Positions 1 to 5,564 of a stretch of DNA of 8,516 bases are shown here, one piece after another. The stretch is taken from the NCBI GenBank assembly GCA_023435855.1, contig JAEZLG010000069.1:1-8516 (forward strand), in the 5' to 3' direction. Source of the stretch: Bacillota bacterium (GTDB taxonomy: Bacteria; Bacillota; Clostridia; Christensenellales; CAG-138). Made by a program: the position numbers and the translations under genes. The notes under the pieces were generated by a model. That model was given only the letters and a program-made list of their open reading frames with translations, was not told the origin of the DNA and did no database searches. Every line of letters starts with the position of its first letter. The stretch's first letter is position 1.

Positions 1-213
1 GCCATAGAACACGCTCAGGGCTGCCGTCTAGAAGACGATCAGGCGCTTAAACGCTATCCTATGCCGCTTGAAACGAGCGATCAGGACTTGGTATTTGTAG
101 GCAGGATACGCCGCGATCTTATAAACGCCAACGGAATAGCGCTTTGGTGCTGCGGCGATCAGGTACGCAAAGGCGCTGCTACCAATGCGATACAGATAGC
201 GGAGCTGCTGTAG
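1..213 (+). CDS. asd: Aspartate-semialdehyde dehydrogenase, C-terminal 70 residues (5' end outside window)
   Basis: Frame 1 is open from the first base to a TAG at 211-213. The protein would catalyse NADPH-dependent reduction of aspartyl phosphate to aspartate semialdehyde, the branch point to lysine/diaminopimelate, threonine and methionine, in the cytoplasm. The visible part contains YPMPLETSDQDLVFVGRIR near its start and GDQVRKGAATNAIQIAELL at its end. These match the conserved C-terminal segment of bacterial Asd (family pattern VGRIR...W.V.DNL.KGAA.NAVQIAE). The catalytic Cys and His lie upstream of the window and cannot be checked. The gene converges on the transporter unit, with only 24 bp between the two stop codons. 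In many Firmicutes asd is followed by dapA; here it is the last gene of its unit. Confidence 0.93.
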   Translation, partial: AIEHAQGCRLEDDQALKRYPMPLETSDQDLVFVGRIRRDLINANGIALWCCGDQVRKGAATNAIQIAELL

Positions 214-235
214 AATTTAAGTAGAATGTAAATTC
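213..235. repeat. Short inverted repeat between convergent gene ends
   Basis: GAATTTA at 213-219 and TAAATTC at 229-235 form a perfect 7-bp stem around a 9-nt loop, exactly in the gap between the stop of asd and the stop of the transporter. Its position suits a bidirectional terminator, but the stem is AT-rich and no clear T-tract follows on either side, so terminator function is only a guess. Confidence 0.3.
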
Positions 236-237
236 AC

Positions 238-747
238 TCAATAGAACAACAGGAACCCGAGTGCCGTAAGTAATATTAGAAACGCGAGATTCCAAAGGCT
301 GAACAGCAGTAAATACCTGCCTGTTTGGCCTTTGTGGACGCTCGCGTACATTTTATACGAGATAACGCTTGCCATGGACGCGATGAGTGTGCCTAAGCCC
401 CCGATATTTACGCCAGCGAGCAGTTCTTTTGCATGATCGGTAAATCCGGAAAGGAGAATTGCGGCAGGAACATTGCTGGTTGCCTGGCTTGTAAGGATGG
501 ATGTCATAAGCGTGTTCTTTTCCGTGATGCGAGAAAGAAACGCGTGGATGGGTTCTATGCGAGCAAGATTCCCTACAAACAAGAAGATAACTATGAAGGT
601 TAAGAGCAGGCTGTAATCTACAGAGAAAAGCGTTTTTCTATCAAATATAAGTACTACAAGGAATACTGCAGCTGTGGCTGCCCAATACGGCAACAAGCCG
701 AATACCGCCATAACCGAAATCATAAAGAGAACCGCATAAAAAATCAA
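238..747 (-). CDS. SLC13/ArsB-like transporter, C-terminal half (separated from N-half by an in-frame stop)
   Basis: This 169-residue hydrophobic protein is the second half of an ion-transporter-superfamily permease (SLC13/ArsB/NhaD-like fold). Visible features are several membrane segments (about 3-35, 46-61, 80-100, 112-131 and 144-168), the loop SNVPAAILLSGF at 91-102 and GVNIGGLGTLIASMASVIS at 112-130. The last two are typical of the C-terminal repeat of this family, where the re-entrant loop and ion site lie. The only near start is a TTG at 747-745 with an AAGG just 2-3 nt before it, which is too close for a good ribosome binding site. The frame is the same as the N-terminal half at 757-1350, with only TAA-AAG-CAA-GGT between. 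The reading is therefore one permease of about 370 residues broken by a nonsense codon, or a naturally split pair. The substrate cannot be inferred. It ends on TGA. Confidence 0.72.
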   Translation of the reverse strand: MIFYAVLFMISVMAVFGLLPYWAATAAVFLVVLIFDRKTLFSVDYSLLLTFIVIFLFVGNLARIEPIHAFLSRITEKNTLMTSILTSQATSNVPAAILLSGFTDHAKELLAGVNIGGLGTLIASMASVISYKMYASVHKGQTGRYLLLFSLWNLAFLILLTALGFLLFY

Positions 748-756
748 ACCTTGCTT

Positions 757-759
757 TTA
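757..759 (-). other. In-frame TAA splitting the transporter
   Basis: Read on the minus strand, the sequence CTT-TAA-AAG-CAA-GGT-TTG joins the two transporter halves without a change of frame. A single base change from AAA, CAA or GAA would give TAA, and restoring any of these gives a continuous permease of normal length. The stop lies in the hydrophilic linker between the two repeats, not inside a membrane segment. Confidence 0.8.
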
Positions 760-1350
760 AAGCGGCTCACCCAACTGCGTTTCGGATTTGCGAAGCGTTA
801 GGTTTGGAATAAACAGACAGCTTAAGGCAAGCAAAACTGCGCCCGCTGCGACGATGGGGAAAAGCGTCCATAAAAATTCACCGAGCTGTATCTCATAACG
901 CGTAAAAAGGTAGAGGTTTTGCGGGTTGCCGATTGGCGTCAGCGACGAGCCTATGTTGGCTGCAATCGTCATAAGAACAACTAAAAACGCACTCCAACTC
1001 TCCATACCGCACACGGAAAGTATTGTGAACGCGATGGGGATGATAGCGATGAGTGATACATCGTTTGTGACAAACATCGCAAAAAAGAAGCAGGCAAACA
1101 CCAAAAAGAAAGCGAGCGCACGCAAAGTCTTTAACCGCCCTGCGATGGCGAGGGATATGTATTTAAGCGCTCCGCCGCGTTCCATACCTTTTACGGAGGC
1201 CATTAGGCAGAACAAACACGCGAGTGTCTTAAAGTCGATATAACCAAGGTACTCTGCATTGGGCGGCACGAACAACATGGAAGCGGCGGCAAATGCCGCC
1301 GCAATGCAAAGTACGGGTTCTTTTTTTAAAAAAGCTTTGAGATTATTCAC
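757..1350 (-). CDS. SLC13/ArsB-like transporter, N-terminal half
   Basis: This 197-residue membrane protein starts at GTG (1350-1348), 7 bp after the pepF stop codon, so it is probably translationally coupled to pepF; no good Shine-Dalgarno lies at normal distance. Hydrophobic segments are at about 11-29, 38-53, 75-94, 96-113, 120-139 and 158-182. Key motifs are FVTNDVSLIAIIP at 93-105 and NIGSSLTPIGNPQNLYL at 132-148, the N-terminal re-entrant loop signature of ArsB/NhaD/SLC13-type permeases. The protein stops at TAA (759-757) in a hydrophilic stretch, SETQLGEPL, where family members have a cytoplasmic linker and continue into the second inverted repeat. That second repeat is present downstream in the same frame (747-238). 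A half-transporter is unlikely to work alone. It might still associate with the other half if that is translated. Confidence 0.75.
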   Translation of the reverse strand: MNNLKAFLKKEPVLCIAAAFAAASMLFVPPNAEYLGYIDFKTLACLFCLMASVKGMERGGALKYISLAIAGRLKTLRALAFFLVFACFFFAMFVTNDVSLIAIIPIAFTILSVCGMESWSAFLVVLMTIAANIGSSLTPIGNPQNLYLFTRYEIQLGEFLWTLFPIVAAGAVLLALSCLFIPNLTLRKSETQLGEPL

Positions 1351-1357
1351 GTAAATG

Positions 1358-3118
1358 CTATTTGGTTAACTCCATGAACTCGTCAATCATGCCCGAGACC
1401 ACCTCAAGGCTGCTTATCCAGAATGCCTCTTTTGTGATATCGATATCGGCCATCTTAGCGACATCCTCCACGGTATTCACGGTGGTTGCCTTCAATAGCT
1501 CTCTGTATTTAGGCACAAAGCTTGCGCCTTCTTTTTGGTATTGCGCATATAAACCACGGGCAAACAGCGCACCAAACGCGTACGGGAAGTTGTAGAAGTT
1601 CAAGCTTGCACTGTAATAATGTCCCTTGCAAATCCACATATACGGATGGAGATAGTTTTGATCAAGGCCGTCGCCATAAGCCGATTTTTGGGCACGGAGC
1701 ATGATATCTTCAAGATCTTTGGGGAATAGGAATGCATCGCTTCTGCGCTCAAACACCTCGGTTTCAAAGAGGTAACGGGAGTAGATATCCACCAGCACCT
1801 GGTTTAGGTCGCTAAGGGTTGACTCAATCAGCATCAACTTTTCATCCTTGGAGGAGGATGCGCGTATAGCCGCTTGCATGATAACGGTCTCGTTGAAGGT
1901 TGAAGCCGTTTCCGCAACAGGCATGGTATACTCGGTGTTCAAAGGCCTATGAACGCTAATTTGCTGCCCATGATAGGCGTGGCCGAGCTCGTGCGCGAGT
2001 GTCACACAGTCGCTTAGACTTCCGTCGAAATTGGTAAGGATGCGGCTTTGGTTGATAAAGGGGAGGTTTGCGCAAAAAGCGCCGCCCCGCTTGCCTTTAC
2101 GCGGCTTGAAGTCGATCCAGTTTTCATCATAGGCGCGCTCAATCATCGCTGTGAGATCGTCGCTGAAGGTGGAAAACTGCTCGACTAAGAGTGCACGCGA
2201 TTCCTCTATGCTATATTCCTTGCCGGAGGAGCCTAAAAGTGCAAACATGTCGTACCACGGGAGCCCGTTTTTGTGGCCGAGCACTTCGCCTTTTCGCCGC
2301 ATGTATGCGTTTAACTTAGGCAGGTACTTTTGAATTGCGCTAAACATAGCGTCAAGCGTTTCTTTTTTCAAGCGCGAGCGCATAAGCGTCATCTGAAGCG
2401 GCGATTCGTAGCCGCGCAACTCGCAAAGGTCGTTCACGCAGCCCTTGATGGAGTTGAGGGAAAATGCAATGCTGTCTTTTATTTTGTCATACGCCTTCAG
2501 CTCCGCCTCGTAGGCGTCTTTGCGCTCTGCAGGGTCATTGCTGTAGGCGAGATTTCGGACCTGCGAAAGCGTAATTGTTTTGTCGCGGTATTCAACTTCC
2601 ATTGTAGAGGTAAGGTGCTCCTGCAAGTCGCCCCATGCACCGCTGCCTGTTAGGCTGAGCTTTGCAATGACTTCTTCGACCTCATCGCTTTTTAAGTAGC
2701 GGCTTCTTTGTTTGGTCTCACGAAGGATAAATTCGTGCTCCGCAATATAGGGATCGGCTTTTATGAGAGCGTCCAAGTCGGATACGGAGGCGAGATAGTG
2801 CTCGAACTTAGCGCTTGCTTTAGAAAGGTTGCTCATGGTCTTGTCGTTGCGTGTCATTTCCGCTTTGGTAACGGGGTCGGTCATATCTACCGATGCGCGT
2901 AAAAAGACATAACTTCCGAGTCTTCTTCCAAGCACCTCGAATTCGTTTAGACCCATAAGGATGTTTTTAACGGTTTGAGCCTCGTTTTCGTGCGAGAGCG
3001 AGTCGGCGAGCGCGTTGAGCTCGGATACCATAGCCTCGAGCTTCTTAACGTCTTCTTTATACGACATACTGTCGTATCCCGTGTACAACGCATCCAAATT
3101 CCATCTGCGGTCTTCCAT
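1358..3118 (-). CDS. pepF: Oligoendopeptidase F (M3B metallopeptidase)
   Basis: This cytoplasmic zinc peptidase cleaves short peptides in the final steps of peptide turnover. The frame is open from 3154, but I start it at the ATG at 3118-3116, giving 586 residues, the usual PepF length. The reasons are that AGAGAGG lies 7 nt upstream of this ATG, the protein then begins MEDRRWNLDALY as is typical of the family, and the upstream ATG at 3154 overlaps a TATAAT promoter element. The zinc motif HELGH is at about 376-380 within TLAHELGHAYHG, with the downstream AETASTFNE (about 402-410) expected to give the third, glutamate ligand. The N-terminal helical region is complete (WNLDALYTGYDS onward), and so is the C-terminal YxFxFGALFARGLYAQY-type region. 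There is no signal peptide. It is the first gene of a minus-strand unit with the transporter, 7 bp apart, which loosely suggests a peptide or ion uptake context. It ends on TAG. Confidence 0.95.
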   Translation of the reverse strand: MEDRRWNLDALYTGYDSMSYKEDVKKLEAMVSELNALADSLSHENEAQTVKNILMGLNEFEVLGRRLGSYVFLRASVDMTDPVTKAEMTRNDKTMSNLSKASAKFEHYLASVSDLDALIKADPYIAEHEFILRETKQRSRYLKSDEVEEVIAKLSLTGSGAWGDLQEHLTSTMEVEYRDKTITLSQVRNLAYSNDPAERKDAYEAELKAYDKIKDSIAFSLNSIKGCVNDLCELRGYESPLQMTLMRSRLKKETLDAMFSAIQKYLPKLNAYMRRKGEVLGHKNGLPWYDMFALLGSSGKEYSIEESRALLVEQFSTFSDDLTAMIERAYDENWIDFKPRKGKRGGAFCANLPFINQSRILTNFDGSLSDCVTLAHELGHAYHGQQISVHRPLNTEYTMPVAETASTFNETVIMQAAIRASSSKDEKLMLIESTLSDLNQVLVDIYSRYLFETEVFERRSDAFLFPKDLEDIMLRAQKSAYGDGLDQNYLHPYMWICKGHYYSASLNFYNFPYAFGALFARGLYAQYQKEGASFVPKYRELLKATTVNTVEDVAKMADIDITKEAFWISSLEVVSGMIDEFMELTK

Positions 3119-3152
3119 GTTCAAACCTCTCTTTTTGCGTATTTCAGATACC

Positions 3153-3181
3153 ATTATAACCCAAAGAAAGCAAATACGAAA
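3153..3181 (-). promoter_or_regulatory. Probable sigma-A promoter of pepF
   Basis: A perfect TATAAT lies at 3158-3153 on the minus strand, about 35 bp upstream of the chosen pepF start. The -35 region is weak: the best fit is TTCGTA with a 16-bp spacer (3 of 6 to TTGACA). This -10 box overlaps the ATG at 3154, which argues that the longer pepF start is not used. Confidence 0.5.
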
Positions 3182-3247
3182 GCATGTGAATTTACCGAAT
3201 GTTCATAGAAGAACCTTGGAAAACAGTGTTTTTAAGCTGTGTTTACG

Positions 3248-3276
3248 TTGACCTTTTCTTATGGAAAAAGTAAGAT
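3248..3276 (+). promoter_or_regulatory. Sigma-A type promoter of the SpoIID-cohesin operon
   Basis: TTGACC at 3248-3253 (5 of 6 to consensus) is followed by a 17-bp spacer and TAAGAT at 3271-3276 (4 of 6). Transcription would start near 3283 and leave a leader of about 45 nt before the ATG at 3329. The 90 bp between this and the divergent pepF promoter contain no further element that I can support. Confidence 0.6.
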
Positions 3277-3316
3277 TATTAATGTATGTGTCATAACGAC
3301 CCGAATAAGAAAAGAT

Positions 3317-3322
3317 GGGAGG
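3317..3322 (+). promoter_or_regulatory. Ribosome binding site deciding the SpoIID-like start
   Basis: GGGAGG lies 6 nt before the ATG at 3329. The frame is open back to 3239, but the earlier in-frame ATG has no such site and lies upstream of the promoter. Starting at 3329 also places a clean signal peptide at the N-terminus. Confidence 0.8.
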
Positions 3323-3328
3323 CAATAC

Positions 3329-5068
3329 ATGCGCAAAAGCAAAGTTATCCTGGCTCTGGGCCTTGCACTCATCCTGCTTTTAACTGCCATGCCCGCGTAC
3401 GCAGTGGTATTTAGTTCCGATGTGCGCGTTCGCATTTCAATCGGCTCGCAAAAGGAGTTTTCGTTTACACCTGTCGGCAATTTTACACTTCAAGGAGTTC
3501 CAAATGTAAACGTCGGCACCGATGAGCTTACCGTAAAGGCGGTGGGTGGCCGCGTTTCTTTGGAAGCGAATGGTAAGACCGTTACCGGAGCCTCCATTAC
3601 TTTTTTAAGCGGCGATTATGGTGGAAAGACGGACTATATCCGCTTAAGACATTCAACCTACGGTACCTGCACCTATTTAGGCAATATGACATTTGACGTC
3701 TACGAGGGCAAGATACGTGCCATAAATACGCTGCCCATTGAGCAGTACTTATACGGCGTTGTGCCCCATGAGATGAGCAATCTTTTTCCCGTCGATGCAC
3801 TTAAAGCGCAGGCGGTGTGCGCACGTGGCTATGTATCGGCAAAGGTTTCCCAAAACCTCAAGCGTGCTTATGATATTTTAGATACCTCGGAGGATCAGGT
3901 GTACCGCGGGTACGCGAGCAAAAATACCCGTGCTATCGCAGCGGTGGATGCTACCGCAGGGCAGGTACTTACCTATGAGGGAGATATTATCGAATCCTTC
4001 TATTCCGCCTCCAACGGCGGGCAGACCGAAAAAACCGGCAATGTATGGTCTACGGACTATCCGTACTATATAAACGCAGACGATCCGTTTGACTTATTAA
4101 ACGCATCGAGCATAGAGGAGAAATCCTTCATCCCCGCAGAGTTTAGCGACGAAACGCTTAAGCTCATGGATGCGAATGTTCTTCTCGCACTTGAAAACGC
4201 GGCCTACAATGCAGCGGGGCGAGAGGTAAAATTGCTTCAAACGGTTGGTGTTACTCCCAAAAGCCCGACATACGACGTACCGAGCCGCTGCTATACCGAA
4301 GCGGATGTAACGCTTGTCGTTTCGTTTACAGAAGACGGTCAAGAAAAAACAGGCCAGCTCACCGTAACGCTTACGCTCGACCAAATGCGGTTTGGCAGCT
4401 TCCAAAACCAGATTGGGAGCCTTAATGCCAGAAAGACGCGTCTTAGGATGCGTGGTGCGGAGCCGGGGGTTTACCGTGCCAATGGGGCAAATTACAAAGG
4501 TTATTTTCTGACAGAGCGGCGCTACGGACACGGTGTGGGTCTTTCGCAGCGCGGTGCACAGGAGCGCGCACGCTTTGGTCAACCGTATGCGGATATACTT
4601 TCCTTCTATTATGCGAACACCGATCTTATCGCCATTGGCAGCTACGATACAGCGCCTAAGGTGAAGAGCGATACATACAAAGTACGCTCGTGGGGTATAA
4701 GCGGCATCGATTTAGGTACCTCGATTGAGGCTTTTCTAAAAAAGCTATCCTCTGAGGCAACCTTGAGCATTGTAACCTCCAAGGGAAAACCCGCGGACGG
4801 GGATGTATGCACCGGGCAATTTGTGCGCATTACCTACGGGGAAGGGAAAGTATTTTTCGACCTGCCCGTTGTGATATTCGGCGATCTTGACGGCGACGGC
4901 AAGATAGGTGAAAGCGATGTGGCTGCATTGCAAAATCACCTCGCGCACGGAACACTCCTTACGGGTGCAATGCTTCATGCGGCGGACGTGAACCGCGATG
5001 ATATAGTAGACGCAAACGATTTGCTTCTTCTCATCCGCTATATCAACGGCGACGGTAAGATAGGTTAG
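3329..5068 (+). CDS. Secreted SpoIID/LytB-family wall hydrolase with C-terminal type I dockerin
   Basis: The 579-residue protein has four parts. Residues 1-25 are a signal peptide (KSK, a hydrophobic core, AYA cleavage). A SpoIID domain covers about 120-435. A beta-rich module of unknown role lies at about 447-516. A dockerin covers 518-579. In the SpoIID domain, GVVPHEMSNLFPVDALKAQAVCARGY at 143-168 carries the glutamate (E148) that corresponds, as I recall, to the essential Glu of SpoIID, and YGHGVGLSQRGAQERA at 399-414 is the second family motif. Known SpoIID proteins are lytic transglycosylases that cut denuded peptidoglycan glycan strands. The FYSASNGGQTE stretch (224-234) has Ser where many relatives have His. 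The dockerin has two full calcium loops, DLDGDGKIGESD (519-530) and DVNRDDIVDAND (553-564), and would bind a cohesin. It is the first gene of its operon; the cohesin gene follows 16 bp later. It is probably not sporulation SpoIID itself, because of the dockerin and the neighbours. Confidence 0.9.
   Translation: MRKSKVILALGLALILLLTAMPAYAVVFSSDVRVRISIGSQKEFSFTPVGNFTLQGVPNVNVGTDELTVKAVGGRVSLEANGKTVTGASITFLSGDYGGKTDYIRLRHSTYGTCTYLGNMTFDVYEGKIRAINTLPIEQYLYGVVPHEMSNLFPVDALKAQAVCARGYVSAKVSQNLKRAYDILDTSEDQVYRGYASKNTRAIAAVDATAGQVLTYEGDIIESFYSASNGGQTEKTGNVWSTDYPYYINADDPFDLLNASSIEEKSFIPAEFSDETLKLMDANVLLALENAAYNAAGREVKLLQTVGVTPKSPTYDVPSRCYTEADVTLVVSFTEDGQEKTGQLTVTLTLDQMRFGSFQNQIGSLNARKTRLRMRGAEPGVYRANGANYKGYFLTERRYGHGVGLSQRGAQERARFGQPYADILSFYYANTDLIAIGSYDTAPKVKSDTYKVRSWGISGIDLGTSIEAFLKKLSSEATLSIVTSKGKPADGDVCTGQFVRITYGEGKVFFDLPVVIFGDLDGDGKIGESDVAALQNHLAHGTLLTGAMLHAADVNRDDIVDANDLLLLIRYINGDGKIG
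4890..5065 (+). repeat. 20-bp direct repeat bracketing the dockerin coding region
   Basis: The bases at 4890-4909 and 5046-5065 agree at 19 of 20 positions (one C/T change) and are read in the same frame as DGDGKIG and NGDGKIG. The first copy is the first calcium loop of the dockerin; the second is the last seven residues of the protein, directly before TAG. The tail could be the beginning of a lost third loop or a small duplication. Confidence 0.75.
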
Positions 5069-5074
5069 AGGGGG
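5068..5074 (+). promoter_or_regulatory. Ribosome binding site of the cohesin gene, overlapping the upstream stop
   Basis: GAGGGGG begins at the last base of the TAG stop of the SpoIID-like gene and ends 10 nt before the ATG at 5085. The overlap suggests coupled translation of the dockerin and cohesin proteins. Confidence 0.6.
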
Positions 5075-5084
5075 ACTTAAATAT

Positions 5085-5549
5085 ATGAAGAGCTTATTTA
5101 CATATAAAAGAACGGCAGCATTTCTTCTTGCGTTGCTTTTGCTCCTTGTGCCTGCGGTTGCGCTTGCCGAAGTTACTTTAAGTGCTGCGGCAAGTAAAAC
5201 GAGCGTACAAGAGGGGGATACGGTGGAGGTAACGGTTACCGTAAGCGGCAAGGGGATGTCCCTTGCGGAAGGTATTTTCACCTACGATCCTACATTGCTT
5301 GCCTACGCAGAAAGCGCGGGCGGCGCTTCCGACGGTTTTTTGAGCATTGTCTCCGCACAAAAAAACGGCACGAATACCCTCACGGCGCGCGTCACATTCA
5401 AGGCTGTTGCAGCCGGTACGGCGGAAGTAAAGTTTAACATCGAAAAAGTGCTCGGGTATGACGGTAAGGAACAGGGGAGCGCTACTGCAAGCGTGAGCAT
5501 TTCCATTGCCGCAGCTCCTTTAACACCCACACCCACGCCCATCAACTAA
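5085..5549 (+). CDS. Secreted cohesin-domain protein, truncated at a Thr-Pro linker
   Basis: The 154-residue product begins with a signal peptide (basic MKSLFTYKR, a Leu/Ala-rich core, cleavage after AVALA at 28). One cohesin-like beta-sandwich covers about 30-142: VQEGDTVEVTVTVSGKG, then AEGIFTYDPTLLAY, then LTARVTFKAVAAGTAEVKF. The order of strands and the YDPTLL motif fit the cohesin family, whose members bind dockerins. It ends in LTPTPTPIN, the beginning of a Thr-Pro linker, at TAA (5547-5549). Linkers of this kind normally join a cohesin to an anchor, and an anchor half is found in the same frame from 5565. As annotated, the protein would be exported and released. The partner is very probably the dockerin of the gene 16 bp upstream; this is inferred from adjacency and not shown. 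Confidence 0.82.
   Translation: MKSLFTYKRTAAFLLALLLLLVPAVALAEVTLSAAASKTSVQEGDTVEVTVTVSGKGMSLAEGIFTYDPTLLAYAESAGGASDGFLSIVSAQKNGTNTLTARVTFKAVAAGTAEVKFNIEKVLGYDGKEQGSATASVSISIAAAPLTPTPTPIN
5547..5549 (+). other. In-frame TAA between cohesin and membrane-anchor halves
   Basis: The codons around it are ATC-AAC-TAA-GCG-ACC-GAA-GGT-GTT-TTG. The frame before and after the stop is identical, and the peptide beyond it (ATEGVLANNAEGATES) still reads like an extracellular linker, whereas the +1 frame gives an Arg/Lys-rich stretch and the +2 frame soon stops. One base change (for example from GAA or AAA) explains it. Confidence 0.8.
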
Positions 5550-5564
5550 GCGACCGAAGGTGTT

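Noticed and set aside
926..1243. Plus-strand open frame of 105 codons opposite the transporter
   Set aside because: It is a shadow of the minus-strand transporter gene, with no ribosome binding site and no recognisable protein features.
3118..3154. Longer N-terminus of pepF starting at the ATG at 3154
   Set aside because: That ATG overlaps a TATAAT box and lacks a ribosome binding site, while the ATG at 3118 has AGAGAGG at proper spacing and gives the family-typical N-terminus.
4097..5281. Minus-strand open frames (161 and 178 codons) opposite the SpoIID-like and cohesin genes
   Set aside because: Their sequences are low in coherent protein features and lie fully opposite well-supported genes with clear domains.
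757..5549. Full reassignment of TAA as a sense codon
   Set aside because: Long conserved genes in the window contain no internal TAA, and the SDR gene ends on TAA at its expected C-terminus.
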